From Bacteroidales bacterium (lineage in GTDB: Bacteria; Bacteroidota; Bacteroidia; Bacteroidales; P3): a stretch of DNA of 64,000 bases. The DNA lies in the NCBI GenBank assembly GCA_017479385.1, contig JAFVCE010000006.1, forward strand, positions 62,001 through 126,000, written 5' to 3'. A program made the translations under genes and the position numbers. The stretch's first letter is position 1; the number at the start of each line of letters is the position of its first letter. This document shows positions 52,756-62,223 of this stretch, in pieces. A model generated the notes under the pieces. It saw only the letters and a list, made by a program, of their open reading frames with translations, was not told where the DNA came from and did not search any database.

Positions 52756-54015
52756 TTAGCCACCAAAATCGTCGTAAGCTATATTTTCAGCTGGTACGCC
52801 AAGGCTATCGAGCATTGCCACTACGGCTTTGCTCATGGGGCCCGGTCCGCACATATAGTAGCGTATATCTTCGGGGGCTGGATGGTCTTTGAGGTAGGTT
52901 TCGTACATCACATTGTGCACAAAGCCAGGGGTGTAGGGCACACCTGCCGCGTCGGCTGCTGGGTCGGGACGGTCCAAAGCCAAGTGGAAGTGGAAGTTTG
53001 GAAAGTCTTTCTCCAACTGGTGGAAATCGTTGAGGTAGAACACCTCGTTCAGCGCGCGAGCACCATAGAAATAGTGCATCTTGCGTTTGGTTTCGCCCAA
53101 GGTGCGGGTAATGTGCATTATCTGCGCACGCAACGGAGCCATACCGGCGCCACCACCAACCCATATCATTTCGTCTGTCAGCTCTTCGACATGGAAGTCG
53201 CCATAGGGTCCGCTCATCGTTACCTTGTCGCCTGGTTTGAGCGAGAAGATATAACTCGAGGCAATACCAGGGTTGACAGGCATGAACCCTGAACGGTCGG
53301 GCTTGAATGGCGGGGTAGCAATGCGCACAGTGAGCATGAAGACATCGCCTTCGGCAGGGTAGTTAGCCATAGAGTAGGCTCGAACCGTCGGTTCGGTATT
53401 GACACAACGGAGGTCGAACATCTTAAATTTTTCCCAAGAGGGGAGGTATTCGGGACCTATTAAGGTCGTATCAAGGTCGGAGTAATTGAACTCGAACTTC
53501 GGTATTTTTATCTGCGCATACGAGCCTGGCTCGAAGTCCATGTGCTCGCCCTTGGGGAGTTGAACCTTGAACTCCTTGATAAAGGTGGCCACATTGCGGT
53601 TCGAAACCACAGTGCATTCGTACTCCTTGACAGAGAGAACCGACTGTGGGACAGCTATTTCGAGATTTTCTTTCACCTTAACCTGGCAGCCCAAGCGGTA
53701 GTGGTCTTGTATTTGGCGGCGAGTGAAGAAGCCGGTCTCGGTGGGCAGAATTTCGCCGCCACCTTTGAGCACGCGGCACTTGCACTGTCCGCACGAGCCT
53801 TTGCCACCGCAGGCCGAGGGGAGGTAGACTTTTTGTTCGGCGAGCGTGGCAATCAGTGTGTTGCCCGAAGCCACGTCGAGTTCGCGGTCGTTGTTGATTG
53901 TTATTTTTACGTTGCCTTGCGGTACCAGTTTTGCCCTCACTATCAGCAGCAACGCTACCAAGAGTAGCACCACTACGAGGAAAACCACCAAGGCTGTGAT
54001 TATAGTCTGTGTCAT
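52756..54015 (-). CDS. nqrF: Na+-NQR subunit F
   Basis: A 419-residue subunit, the NADH entry point of the sodium pump. There is one N-terminal membrane segment, a [2Fe-2S] ferredoxin domain with C69, C75, C78 and C110 ([15 protein letters not shown]...LGC), an FAD domain with [14 protein letters not shown] and an NADH domain with [14 protein letters not shown] and [11 protein letters not shown]. At about residues 179-186 the coding DNA contains two perfect 11-bp units of the repeat family (53458-53479). The nqrE stop overlaps the start by 4 bp. Confidence 0.96.
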   Translation of the reverse strand: MTQTIITALVVFLVVVLLLVALLLIVRAKLVPQGNVKITINNDRELDVASGNTLIATLAEQKVYLPSACGGKGSCGQCKCRVLKGGGEILPTETGFFTRRQIQDHYRLGCQVKVKENLEIAVPQSVLSVKEYECTVVSNRNVATFIKEFKVQLPKGEHMDFEPGSYAQIKIPKFEFNYSDLDTTLIGPEYLPSWEKFKMFDLRCVNTEPTVRAYSMANYPAEGDVFMLTVRIATPPFKPDRSGFMPVNPGIASSYIFSLKPGDKVTMSGPYGDFHVEELTDEMIWVGGGAGMAPLRAQIMHITRTLGETKRKMHYFYGARALNEVFYLNDFHQLEKDFPNFHFHLALDRPDPAADAAGVPYTPGFVHNVMYETYLKDHPAPEDIRYYMCGPGPMSKAVVAMLDSLGVPAENIAYDDFGG

Positions 54016-54629
54016 ATCTTAATTCCCATAAAAGACATAAATGCAATACCCATCAGGCCAGTGATGATGAAGGTTATGCCCACCCCTTGCAGTGCTGGCG
54101 GCACTTTGGAGTAGCGAAGCTTTTCGCGTATGGCAGCAATGCCCACAATGGCCAGCAGCCAACCTATTCCAGAGCCAAGTGCAAAGGCAGTAACCTCGCC
54201 AATGTTCTGGTAACCACGTTGTTGCATGAAAAGGGAGCCTCCCATGACAGCGCAGTTGACAGCTATCAGTGGCAAGAATATTCCCAACGAGTTGTAGAGG
54301 GCTGGCGCATAGCGCTCTACCACCATCTCGACAATCTGCACAATAGCCGCAATGACGGCGATGAAGATGATGAGCGAGAGGAAAGAGAGGTCTACATCGG
54401 CCAACGACGGGCTAATCCAAGCGAGCGCACCAGGCTGGAGTACATACTTGTCGAGCAGGTAGTTGACCGGCACCGTGACCAGCAGAACAAACGTCACTGC
54501 TATTCCAAGCCCAAACGAGGTCTTGACCGTTTTGGACACTGCCAAGTAGGAACACATACCCAAGAAAAAGGCGAAAATCATGTTGTCGATAAATATCGAC
54601 TTGACGAAAATGTTGAATATCTCTGTCAT
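54012..54629 (-). CDS. nqrE: Na+-NQR subunit E
   Basis: A 205-residue membrane subunit with about six segments. Family landmarks are [77 protein letters not shown] and the C-terminal [17 protein letters not shown]. It lies in the sodium channel path of the pump. It overlaps nqrD by 4 bp at its start. Confidence 0.95.
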   Translation of the reverse strand: MTEIFNIFVKSIFIDNMIFAFFLGMCSYLAVSKTVKTSFGLGIAVTFVLLVTVPVNYLLDKYVLQPGALAWISPSLADVDLSFLSLIIFIAVIAAIVQIVEMVVERYAPALYNSLGIFLPLIAVNCAVMGGSLFMQQRGYQNIGEVTAFALGSGIGWLLAIVGIAAIREKLRYSKVPPALQGVGITFIITGLMGIAFMSFMGIKI

Positions 54630-55246
54630 TTCTTAACCTCCTTATTAACAGTGTTTTGAATCCAAATAATCAGGCCAACCAGTATCAGCGCCATTGGAGC
54701 GAGGATGGCCAGGCCGTTGTTTTCGTAGCCAATGTTGTAGAGGCCCAGCTTCTCGGCCACGGGGTAGCCCAGCAACGTGCCCGAACCGAACAGCTCGCGA
54801 ACAAAGCCCATGATGAAAAGTATTAGGGCATAGCCCAAACCGTTGCCAATGCCGTCGAGCAGCGACTCGAGCGGCTTGTGGCTCATGGCGAAGGCTTCGA
54901 GGCGACCCATCACAATGCAGTTGGTTATTATAAGACCCACATAAACAGAGAGTTGCTTACTAACATCATAAACGAAAGCTTGCAGCACCTGGTTGACCAA
55001 GATGACGAGCGTTGAGACCACCACAAGCTGCACGATGATGCGGATTCGTGGTGGGATGGTGTTGCGCAGCAGCGAGATGATGAGGTTTGACAGTGCCACG
55101 ACCACTGTCACTGACACTGCCATGACAAGTGCCGGTTTGAGCTGGGCTGTCACTGCCAAACAGGAGCAGATACCCAGCACCTGGACGGTAATCGGGTTAT
55201 TCTTACCCAGTGGTAAAGTTATAAGTTTCAAGTTTTTAGAGCTCAT
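54626..55246 (-). CDS. nqrD: Na+-NQR subunit D
   Basis: A 206-residue membrane subunit related to NqrE. Recognisable segments are [50 protein letters not shown] and [22 protein letters not shown]. It overlaps nqrC by 4 bp. Confidence 0.95.
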   Translation of the reverse strand: MSSKNLKLITLPLGKNNPITVQVLGICSCLAVTAQLKPALVMAVSVTVVVALSNLIISLLRNTIPPRIRIIVQLVVVSTLVILVNQVLQAFVYDVSKQLSVYVGLIITNCIVMGRLEAFAMSHKPLESLLDGIGNGLGYALILFIMGFVRELFGSGTLLGYPVAEKLGLYNIGYENNGLAILAPMALILVGLIIWIQNTVNKEVKK

Positions 55247-55860
55247 AGGGCAGCCCTCCTTTCGATATAATCTTTATATGGAGCAAAACCCGTGCCAAAC
55301 ATCTCCGACACGCCATTCGATGTCAGTGTGCCACCAGTTATGGCGTCAACTTCGTAGGCAGAAGAGGGATTGGCATGCTTTTTGACAGAGACAGGCATGA
55401 GGTGTCCGTCGTCGTCGGTTATGCGTTTGCCCACAAAACGGTTGCGGAACTTGTCGGTAGTAATTTCGCCGCCCAGGCCCGGGGTTTCGCTGGCATGGTC
55501 GAAGACGGCACCCACAATGCGGAAGTCCTCATCCAGAGCCACATAGGCCCAGATGGCGCCCCAAAGTCCGCGACCACGAAGTGGAATAACACTGCCAGTT
55601 TTTCCGTCTTTGTGGTACAAATAGATAGGTTGGTTGTCGCCAACCAGGCTGTCGGTAACCATGGCAGCATAGGTGCGGTCCACCTCGGCCGTTGGCACAT
55701 CGACGCCCACGGCACGCAGAATCATCTGCTTCTGCTCGCGAGCCACGTTTTGCCGCTGCCTGTCGCGCAGGCTCATAGCCACTACCGAGAGCAACACGGC
55801 GCACACAGCCACCAGAGCGGCCGAGTAGAGAAAGATGTAGCGGTTCGAGAAGTTCTTCAT
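55243..55860 (-). CDS. nqrC: Na+-NQR subunit C
   Basis: A 205-residue subunit with one N-terminal membrane segment and a periplasmic FMN domain. The covalent FMN threonine is in DAITGGTLTSNGVSEM, the local form of the SGAT motif. I use ATG 55860, which overlaps the nqrB stop by 4 bp; the frame upstream is not family-like. The end overlaps nqrD by 4 bp. Confidence 0.94.
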   Translation of the reverse strand: MKNFSNRYIFLYSAALVAVCAVLLSVVAMSLRDRQRQNVAREQKQMILRAVGVDVPTAEVDRTYAAMVTDSLVGDNQPIYLYHKDGKTGSVIPLRGRGLWGAIWAYVALDEDFRIVGAVFDHASETPGLGGEITTDKFRNRFVGKRITDDDGHLMPVSVKKHANPSSAYEVDAITGGTLTSNGVSEMFGTGFAPYKDYIERRAAL

Positions 55861-57029
55861 TGTTGGACCCTCCTTTCTGCGCGACGAGCACGCTTGCGGA
55901 TGTTGGCCGAGACCACGCAGTGATCGATGAGCGGAGCGAAGCAGTTCATGAGCAGGATGCTGAGCATCATGCCCTCTGGATAGGCGGGATTGACCACCCT
56001 GAGCAGCACCGCAAAGGCACCGATGAGCAGGCCGTATATCCACTTGCCGCAGTTGGTTTGGGCGGCAGTAACGGGGTCGGTTGCCATAAAGATGGCACCA
56101 AACATGAAGCCACCCATGAGGTAGTGGTAGTAGAACGGCAGCTGCATGAACTCGTTGGCGCCCACAGCGTTGAAGAGCAGGCCCATGAGGCCACCACCGA
56201 GAACGACGCTGAGCATTATGCGCCAAGAACCGATGCCGGAGAGTAGGAGCACCACAGCGCCGAGCAGGATGGCTACCACCGAGGTCTCGCAGGTAGAACC
56301 CGGGATGGTGCCCAGCAGCAGGTCGAGCACCGACCAGTCGCCCAAGGGACCCGTGGCGAGCTCACCCAGTGGGGTGGCACCTGCAATGGCGTCGGGGCCC
56401 CACCAGTCGCGAGCTATCCACACCGAGTCGCCCGACATACGGCCAGGATAGCTAAAGAAGAGGAAGGCACGCGCCACCAGAGCGGGGTTGAGAAAGTTCA
56501 TACCCGTGCCGCCGAAGGCCTCTTTGGCCACCACGACCGCAAAGGCCACGGCCAACGCCAGCTGCCACAACGGGGTGGTGACGGGCACAATCATCGGGAT
56601 GATGAGACCCGTTACGAGGAAACCCTCGTTGACCTCGTGGCCTCGTATCTGGGCAAAGGCAAACTCGATTGCCAGTCCTACTACGTAGGACACCACAATC
56701 AGAGGCAACATCCTGACCAGACCGAAGGCAAACATGAGCCAAAACGAGGCTGGTTCGCCAGCAGCAGTATAGTGCTGGTAGCCAATGTTCCACATACCGA
56801 ACAGCAAGGCTGGCAGCAGGGCAATGACCACCGTAATCATGGCACGCTTCATGTCGACTGCGTCGCGAATGTGGCTACCTGTGCGGGTGACGGTGTTGGG
56901 CGTGAAAGCGAATGTTTCGAAAGCCTCGAAGGTGCTGTGCAGCCACGGCAACTTGCCTCCAGGGCTGAAGGTGGGTTTGATTTTGTCGATAAAGCGACGC
57001 AAACCGTTCATTGAGTTGGCCGGTTTCAC
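55857..57029 (-). CDS. nqrB: Na+-NQR subunit B
   Basis: A 390-residue membrane subunit with about ten segments and the second covalent FMN. The FMN threonine is likely the one in DAIAGATPLGELATGPLG. Other family features are the start GLRRFIDKIKPTFSPGGKL, HIRDAVDMKRAMITVVIALLPALLFGMWN and GFMFGAIFMATDPVTAAQT. An internal ATG six codons later is a possible alternative start. It overlaps nqrA by 4 bp. Confidence 0.95.
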   Translation of the reverse strand: MKPANSMNGLRRFIDKIKPTFSPGGKLPWLHSTFEAFETFAFTPNTVTRTGSHIRDAVDMKRAMITVVIALLPALLFGMWNIGYQHYTAAGEPASFWLMFAFGLVRMLPLIVVSYVVGLAIEFAFAQIRGHEVNEGFLVTGLIIPMIVPVTTPLWQLALAVAFAVVVAKEAFGGTGMNFLNPALVARAFLFFSYPGRMSGDSVWIARDWWGPDAIAGATPLGELATGPLGDWSVLDLLLGTIPGSTCETSVVAILLGAVVLLLSGIGSWRIMLSVVLGGGLMGLLFNAVGANEFMQLPFYYHYLMGGFMFGAIFMATDPVTAAQTNCGKWIYGLLIGAFAVLLRVVNPAYPEGMMLSILLMNCFAPLIDHCVVSANIRKRARRAERRVQQ

Positions 57030-58420
57030 ATTGCCTCCTTTCTGAGTTTTTCTAAACTCTCTCGTATAAGTTGCTGAATTTCAGTTTTCGAAGGGTCGAT
57101 GACTTCGCACAGGGCAAAATCTTCGGGTTCGACTTCGTAGATGCCGAGCTTCTCCATACGCTCCACGTCGCCCACGACGCAGGCTTTGATGAGTTCGGTG
57201 GGGTAAATATCGAACGGGAAGACACGCTCGAAACTGCCCGAAAAGACCAGCGGACGAACATCGCCATGTCGATTGGTGTCGAATTTCATCACCGGAAGAT
57301 ACTGGTTTACAGACTGGTAGGGCTGCAACAAGCGGGTAAATCCCGAGAGGAATGTGCGACTGAAACTGAACTTGTGTAGCCCCGGCATGAGCCAGCCCAT
57401 GAAGTCGTAGTAGTCGCCTTCGGGCAGGAGCGAGACGAGCGAGTGGCGAGCCGAGAGGTAGCCCTCTTGGCCCACATTGAGACCGCTCAACACGTCGCCC
57501 GAGACCACGCGCACATGGTTTTCGGAGGCTTCGAGGGCGGGGTAGTCGGGGTTCGAGATTTGGGCTGCCATTATGTCAGCCAACTGCCGTCCGGCACGCA
57601 TTTTGTAGTACTGAGGGTGAGAGGCAGCCGGTCCGGCCACAGCCACGACGAGGTCGGGGCAATATTCACCGCCGAGTATGGTGCGACCCACGAGGGCCAC
57701 CTCTTGAGGACCGAAGGTCCAAACCTCCTGACCCTTGTCGATGGGGTCGATAAGGGCGATTTGGGTGCCGACGTTGCCGGCTGGGTGAGGTCCCACAATG
57801 GTGTGAGCCACAACACGTTCGCAACTTTTGGCCAGGCGGGCTGCCACGGCGCCAAGATGCTGGTCTGGGCGCGAGGTGACGTGCACCAAGCCGTCGGTGA
57901 GTTGGGTGAGGGCCTCGAGGCCAGCCGCGAAATCGGCATCGCGACCGTTGAGGACGAAATCGTAGTCTGGCGAGAGCGGAGCCGAGTCGAAACAGCTCAC
58001 AAACATAGCTTTAGGCTTGGCGTCGGGCGAAGGGATGGAGCCGAATGGGCGACGGCGAAGCAGCGACCACAGGCCCGTTTGGAGCAGCAGTTGGCGCACA
58101 TCGGCCGTGTCGACCTTCTGTCCAGAGCGGTTTCCGTCGGCAGCCACCACCACGGCCAGCAGTGCGCGCTTCTGGCCACGCACAACGGCCTCGACGGTGC
58201 CACTCACGGGCGAGGTGAGTACCACCCGCGGGTCGGCCTTGTCGCCAACGAGCGGCTGGCCACACGCCACCGCATCGCCCTCGGCCACGAGCACACGCGG
58301 CACCAGCCCCACAAAATCGGTGGGCTTAACCGCATAGCGAGCCTTGAAGGCGGCCTCGGCAATATTTTTTCGCGCTTCGCCCTCGACGCAAATATCGAGT
58401 CCACGCTTGATTTTCAACAT
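57026..58420 (-). CDS. nqrA: Na+-NQR subunit A
   Basis: A 464-residue cytoplasmic-side subunit. It opens with IKRGLDICVEGEARKNI, has the family's biotinyl-like domain (VGLVPRVLVAEGDAVACGQPLVGDKADPRVVLTSPVSGTVEAVVRGQKRALLAVVV) and GDYYDFMGWLMPGLHKFSFSRTFLSG. It is the first of six overlapping nqr genes. A -7 box lies at 58454-58461. Confidence 0.95.
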   Translation of the reverse strand: MLKIKRGLDICVEGEARKNIAEAAFKARYAVKPTDFVGLVPRVLVAEGDAVACGQPLVGDKADPRVVLTSPVSGTVEAVVRGQKRALLAVVVAADGNRSGQKVDTADVRQLLLQTGLWSLLRRRPFGSIPSPDAKPKAMFVSCFDSAPLSPDYDFVLNGRDADFAAGLEALTQLTDGLVHVTSRPDQHLGAVAARLAKSCERVVAHTIVGPHPAGNVGTQIALIDPIDKGQEVWTFGPQEVALVGRTILGGEYCPDLVVAVAGPAASHPQYYKMRAGRQLADIMAAQISNPDYPALEASENHVRVVSGDVLSGLNVGQEGYLSARHSLVSLLPEGDYYDFMGWLMPGLHKFSFSRTFLSGFTRLLQPYQSVNQYLPVMKFDTNRHGDVRPLVFSGSFERVFPFDIYPTELIKACVVGDVERMEKLGIYEVEPEDFALCEVIDPSKTEIQQLIRESLEKLRKEAM

Positions 58421-58453
58421 ATTGACAATAATTTAGGTTTCAAAAAACTTTTG

Positions 58454-58461
58454 CAAATATA
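58454..58461 (-). promoter_or_regulatory. -7 box for the nqr operon
   Basis: TATATTTG on the minus strand, 33 bp before the nqrA start. The 388-bp gap 58421-58808 also contains repeat element G and nothing else recognisable. Confidence 0.6.
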
Positions 58462-58616
58462 CAACTTTTTTGTTAACCACGGGCAATATTATCAATAAAA
58501 AACTACCAATTTTAAATCTCCCCTCCCCCGAGGTCGGAACTTCGAAAAGCGCAATTTCCGTAAAACACTGAAAATCAATTGATTATGTAAACAAATAAAA
58601 ATCAACCACTTAAAGG

Positions 58617-58660
58617 GGTTAGGGTCGTATTAAGGTCGTATTAACATCGCCCTAACATCG
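58617..58660 (-). repeat. 44-bp element G: four 11-bp units
   Basis: On the minus strand: CGATGTTAGGG, CGATGTTAATA, CGACCTTAATA, CGACCCTAACC. It is preceded on that strand by GCCGTGACC, close to the GCGTGCC of A and D, and followed by CCTTTAAGTGG then TTGATTTTT. It is sense to the response-regulator gene that ends at 58809. Confidence 0.86.
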
Positions 58661-58808
58661 GTCACGGCAAAAAAATTATTCGAACAAAGGTTATCGATAA
58701 ACTAACCGGCACTCGGTGACCTCACGAGTGCAGTTGGAACTCATGACGACTTTGGTTGGGCCGCTGGCAAACCTAAACTAAATCTGCGCCACACAGTACT
58801 GCGAGCAC

Positions 58809-59618
58809 TTAGCGTTTCAGGTACTTGATGTCGGCGGCCTTGATGAGGCCATATTGCAGGGCTTTGGCAATGCGGGCGCCCGATTTGTTGACGGTGCCGA
58901 GGCGGCGTGCCAGGTCTTTCTGGCGCTCTTGCACGGTTTTGTCGGTTTCGCCAATGGCGTAGGCAATGTCTTGCGCGGTGTTGCCGGCTGCCTCGAGCAG
59001 GAGGAGCGTGCGCTCGGTGGCGCTGATTTCGAGTTCGGGCTGGTCGGCCTCGAGGTTGTCGAGAAACATTTCGGCCGCGTCTTTGAGGGTAAGCATGACG
59101 GGGTAGTTAAAGTAGTAGTCCTCGCCACGTTCGAGGCAGGCAATGGCTCGCAGCACGTTCTCGACCGAGAAGCCGCCGGCGGCATTTTTGCTCACAAAGG
59201 CCTTGGCACCGCGGCGCAGAGCGTCGAAGACCACGCGACCAATCTCGACCACGCGCTGGCTGCGGCGGGGGTCGCCGGCCGAGGGGTTGTCGAACCGGCC
59301 CGAGAGCATGATGATACCTACCGTGGGGTAGCGACGGTGGAGGCGTTCGGCAATGTCGAGGCCGCCTGTGGGTTCGCCCTGAAGTTCCATGTCGAGCAGC
59401 ACATAGTCGGGTATGTCGCCGCTCTCGGCACGGTCTAAGGCTTCGAGCAGGCGTACTCCGGTGGCAAAGGTCTCGGTCAGCTCGACGGTGCGCAGCTCGA
59501 CCTGGCCGTCGTCGTCCATCCTACACTCGACCTCGGCGTTGCGACCGTTGAGTTCCATCTTGACCGCTTTGCGGATTATGGGCTCATCGTCTACCATCAT
59601 CACTCGTATCTTGTTCAT
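58809..59618 (-). CDS. NarL-like response regulator with extended receiver
   Basis: A 269-residue regulator. The receiver has the acidic pair D10/D11, phospho-acceptor D76 (YVLLDMEL), S106 and K144, so it carries about 25 extra residues between the first helix and the phospho-site strand (about 28-50, acidic). The C-terminal LuxR-like helix-turn-helix is visible as ISATERTLLLLEAAGNTAQDIAYAIGETDKTVQERQKDLARRLGTVNKSGARI. It lies 12 bp after the histidine kinase, its likely partner. Confidence 0.85.
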   Translation of the reverse strand: MNKIRVMMVDDEPIIRKAVKMELNGRNAEVECRMDDDGQVELRTVELTETFATGVRLLEALDRAESGDIPDYVLLDMELQGEPTGGLDIAERLHRRYPTVGIIMLSGRFDNPSAGDPRRSQRVVEIGRVVFDALRRGAKAFVSKNAAGGFSVENVLRAIACLERGEDYYFNYPVMLTLKDAAEMFLDNLEADQPELEISATERTLLLLEAAGNTAQDIAYAIGETDKTVQERQKDLARRLGTVNKSGARIAKALQYGLIKAADIKYLKR

Positions 59619-59630
59619 ATTTAGGCTTTT

Positions 59631-61577
59631 TTATAATTCAACTTGTTTCAGCAGGAAATGGAACGACGTGCCTCGGCCCAGTTCGCTCTCGGCCCAAATC
59701 TTGCAGCCGCGAAGAGTGAGGTCGTCGTGTTTTTTAATAATATGTCGGCAGAGAATGAGGCCAAAACCGGAGCTCCCGTCGGGGCGTGGGGCGGGTTTGT
59801 CGGCGCGGAACAAGGCGTCGAGCGTCTCGTCGTCCATGCCCTCGCCGGTGTCGGCCACGGTCACCTCTGCAAAGCGCTGGTCGGGCCCGTAGGGGGTGGC
59901 AAATACTTCGACGCTGCCCTGCACAGTGTGTTGCAAGGCGTTGGCAACAAGGTTGCGCAACATTATGGCCACCAGCTCGCGGTCGGCCTCGACCTTGAGG
60001 GTGGTGGGGCGAGCAGAGAGAGAGACCTCGGGGTGCGGCCGTGGGGCGTCGGCAACCACGAGAGCCATCACCTCGCCAATGTCGAACACAGTGGCCGAGA
60101 AGGCCAAGCCCGTGGGCAGAGAGAGGTTGGTCCAGCGCTTAAGGTTGTCGAACGTGCGCACCAACTGCTGTAACACCTCGGCGCGCAACTCGGGCGAAAG
60201 TTTGGGGTTTTGCAGGTAGTTGACGAATGGCCCCATATCGTGGCGCATAACACTGAGGCAGGTTTCGACGTTGGCAATGCGGGCCACGTCGCGCTGGTTG
60301 GCCTCTTGCAGGTGGTGTGTTTCGCGGTTAAGCCGTTTGGTTTGCCTAAACAGGAACACTATAACCACCACGAGAGCTACTGCAAGCAACAGCAAGATGG
60401 TTGCAAAGCGGCGCGAGGCAACTCCTTGGCGCACAGCTTCGGAGAGTTGGCGCTGAACCTCGAAGTCGGCCTCGCGACTGTCGGCAATGAGTTCTTGCAG
60501 GTAGAGTTCACGGTCGTACCATTCCAGCCGTTGCTCGGCCGAAGCCGGATACTGCGAGCGCAGCAACAGGTCGTAGAGGCGAGCTTCGAATTTTGGTGCT
60601 TGGGCGCCATATATGTCGCCACAACACTCGAGCCAACGGCTCAGCGCAGCGTGGGCTGCGGTGGTGTCGGCGTTGGTCAGCGCGTATCGCGCCGTGGCCA
60701 CCGTGGCACCGAGCATTTGGTAGGGGTCGGCATAGCCCCAAAAAAGGTCGGCTGCATAGCGGTAGAGAGGGGCCACGCGGGCGGTGTCGAGCCCCATGCG
60801 GCTATAGGCATGGGCCAAAATCTGCAAGGTGTTAGCCTCGTCGAAAGGGCTGTAGGCCGTGGGGTTGTCGTAGAGCAGGCTCAGGTTGTCCATGCAGTAA
60901 GCCTCGGCACGGGCCAAATCGGCCGAATCGAAACCCAGATAGGTGTAGCAATAGGCCAAGGCGTAGTTCAGCGCCATATCCTGCGCAAAGTCGCACGGCA
61001 GGTGTCCACGACTGTTCTCGGCCTCGTTGAGCAGCTGGCGTACGTCGGAGGCTTTACCATCGCGGTAGTGGTAGTTGAGGGTGAGCGAGGTAATGTAGTA
61101 TTCGGTCTTGGCGTAGTTCGAGAGCAGGTCGCCGCGGCGACTGGCAAGGGTTTTCGAGGCAGCCACGGTGTTGAGCAGTTCGAACGACTCGGCAATATGG
61201 CCCTCGCGCTGCAGCAGGCGGGCGGCCGAGAGGCTGGCAATGGTGCGCTCTATGTCGCGGTTTGGGCACGAGGGTTCAAAGTCGAACACGCTGTCGAGGC
61301 AGTCCCAAGCTTCGTCGGCCTCAGAGCGCATAAGGTGGGCAAAAGCCATATTGTTCCATGCGCGCAGCAGGCCCGAGTGGTAGTTTGGCAGCGAGTCGCG
61401 TAGCAGGGCGATGGCTTCGGCACTACGGTCGAGTGTCAAAATTGGGTCGCGATAGCGGTTCACAAAGGCCTCTTTGCTCAGTCCATCGACCCTCGAACGC
61501 ATAAGCGAAGCCTCGTCGCGACTACTACACGCAACGAGTGATAACGCTGTGATTATGAGCCAAAAGAGCCTTTTCAT
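59631..61577 (-). CDS. Lipoprotein-type histidine kinase with periplasmic TPR-like domain
   Basis: A 648-residue kinase. ATG 61577 gives a lipoprotein-like signal (MKRLFWLIITALSLVAC; C17), then a helical TPR-like region (about 25-380), one membrane segment (391-410), a coiled coil, a DHp domain with H446 in SVMRHDMGPFVNYLQN, and a HATPase domain with N box RNLVANALQH, G1 ADTGEGMDD and G2 SGFGLILCRHIIKKH. Similar kinases occur in Bacteroidales next to a NarL-like regulator, as here. A lipid anchor plus a membrane segment would tether the sensor twice. The upstream open frame through the tRNA gene is spurious. Confidence 0.83.
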   Translation of the reverse strand: MKRLFWLIITALSLVACSSRDEASLMRSRVDGLSKEAFVNRYRDPILTLDRSAEAIALLRDSLPNYHSGLLRAWNNMAFAHLMRSEADEAWDCLDSVFDFEPSCPNRDIERTIASLSAARLLQREGHIAESFELLNTVAASKTLASRRGDLLSNYAKTEYYITSLTLNYHYRDGKASDVRQLLNEAENSRGHLPCDFAQDMALNYALAYCYTYLGFDSADLARAEAYCMDNLSLLYDNPTAYSPFDEANTLQILAHAYSRMGLDTARVAPLYRYAADLFWGYADPYQMLGATVATARYALTNADTTAAHAALSRWLECCGDIYGAQAPKFEARLYDLLLRSQYPASAEQRLEWYDRELYLQELIADSREADFEVQRQLSEAVRQGVASRRFATILLLLAVALVVVIVFLFRQTKRLNRETHHLQEANQRDVARIANVETCLSVMRHDMGPFVNYLQNPKLSPELRAEVLQQLVRTFDNLKRWTNLSLPTGLAFSATVFDIGEVMALVVADAPRPHPEVSLSARPTTLKVEADRELVAIMLRNLVANALQHTVQGSVEVFATPYGPDQRFAEVTVADTGEGMDDETLDALFRADKPAPRPDGSSGFGLILCRHIIKKHDDLTLRGCKIWAESELGRGTSFHFLLKQVEL

Positions 61578-61622
61578 CGCCAAACCTATTTTATAAAAAT
61601 AACGCGAAAAATGAAAAAATAT

Positions 61623-61653
61623 TTTGTCATATCGAAAAAAGTTTGTAATTTTG
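61623..61653 (+). promoter_or_regulatory. Consensus Bacteroidetes promoter of tRNA-Cys
   Basis: TTTG (61623-61626), 19 nt, TAATTTTG (61646-61653): a match to both consensus elements with ideal spacing, ending 18 bp before the tRNA. Confidence 0.8.
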
Positions 61654-61671
61654 CAGCCGAATTCGACAACA

Positions 61672-61742
61672 GGTCGTTTGGCCGAGGGGTTAGGCACAGG
61701 TCTGCAAAACCTGCTACTCCGGTTCAAATCCGGAAGCGACCT
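61672..61742 (+). tRNA. tRNA-Cys (anticodon GCA)
   Basis: A 71-nt tRNA. The acceptor stem is GGTCGTT (61672-61678) with AGCGACC (61735-61741), the anticodon stem CAGGT/ACCTG encloses CTGCAAA with anticodon GCA at 61704-61706, and the T stem TCCGG/CCGGA encloses TTCAAAT. The discriminator base is U (61742), as expected for tRNA-Cys. The CCA end is not encoded. Confidence 0.96.
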
Positions 61743-61751
61743 CAAAAAGTG

Positions 61752-61785
61752 AAAGAAACTTCGTTCAACGCGAGGTTTCTTTTTT
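61752..61785 (+). terminator. Terminator of tRNA-Cys
   Basis: Stem AAAGAAACTTCG (61752-61763) and CGAGGTTTCTTT (61771-61782) with one G-U pair, then TTT. It starts 10 bp after the tRNA. Confidence 0.88.
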
Positions 61786-61803
61786 ATATAACGCTAAAAA
61801 GCT

Positions 61804-62223
61804 ATGAAAATTGCATTCCTCAAACTAAAAAATTGGGCGCTCATGGGTGCCGCTGCCATACTGGGCCTCAACGTGGGCTGCAACGGGTCCGAGGTAATCG
61901 ATGGGGGCGAAGAATATGGCACCCCTACGGCCGAGTTCGAAGTGAAGGGGCGCGTCACCAACCCCGATGGGCAGCCAGTGGCTAATGTCGAGGTGCAGAT
62001 GGCCGATAATGCCGACACGACTGCGACCTATGGCAGTTTCGACGTAACCGCACTCGACCTCCCCCACAACAAGCAGGACGTCCATTTTCGCGACCTCGAG
62101 GGGCGCTATGCCGACACAACAACGACCGTCGACTTTCCGCGCAACGACTTCGAAGGTGGCTCGGGCAACTGGTATATTGGCCACGCCACCATGACGGTAG
62201 ACGTTGAACTGAAGGCCAATTAG
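61804..62223 (+). CDS. Radical SAM-associated-type putative lipoprotein
   Basis: A 139-residue lipoprotein. The signal region MKIAFLKLKNWALMGAAAILGLNVGC has a lipobox-like NVGC; EEYGTPTAEFEVKGRVTNPDGQPVANVEVQMADNADTTATYG is the typical segment of a Bacteroidetes lipoprotein family often found next to a radical SAM gene (TIGR04133-type). No radical SAM gene is adjacent here. It begins 18 bp after the tRNA terminator with no visible promoter of its own, and its stop overlaps the convergent ddl stop. Confidence 0.7.
   Translation: MKIAFLKLKNWALMGAAAILGLNVGCNGSEVIDGGEEYGTPTAEFEVKGRVTNPDGQPVANVEVQMADNADTTATYGSFDVTALDLPHNKQDVHFRDLEGRYADTTTTVDFPRNDFEGGSGNWYIGHATMTVDVELKAN

Noticed and set aside
57443..58498. 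351-residue plus-strand open frame opposite nqrA
   Set aside because: nqrA is clear; the frame runs out into the promoter region.
61578..61745. N-terminal extension of the TPR kinase through the tRNA gene
   Set aside because: It would translate the antisense of tRNA-Cys; the ATG at 61577 gives a proper lipoprotein signal.
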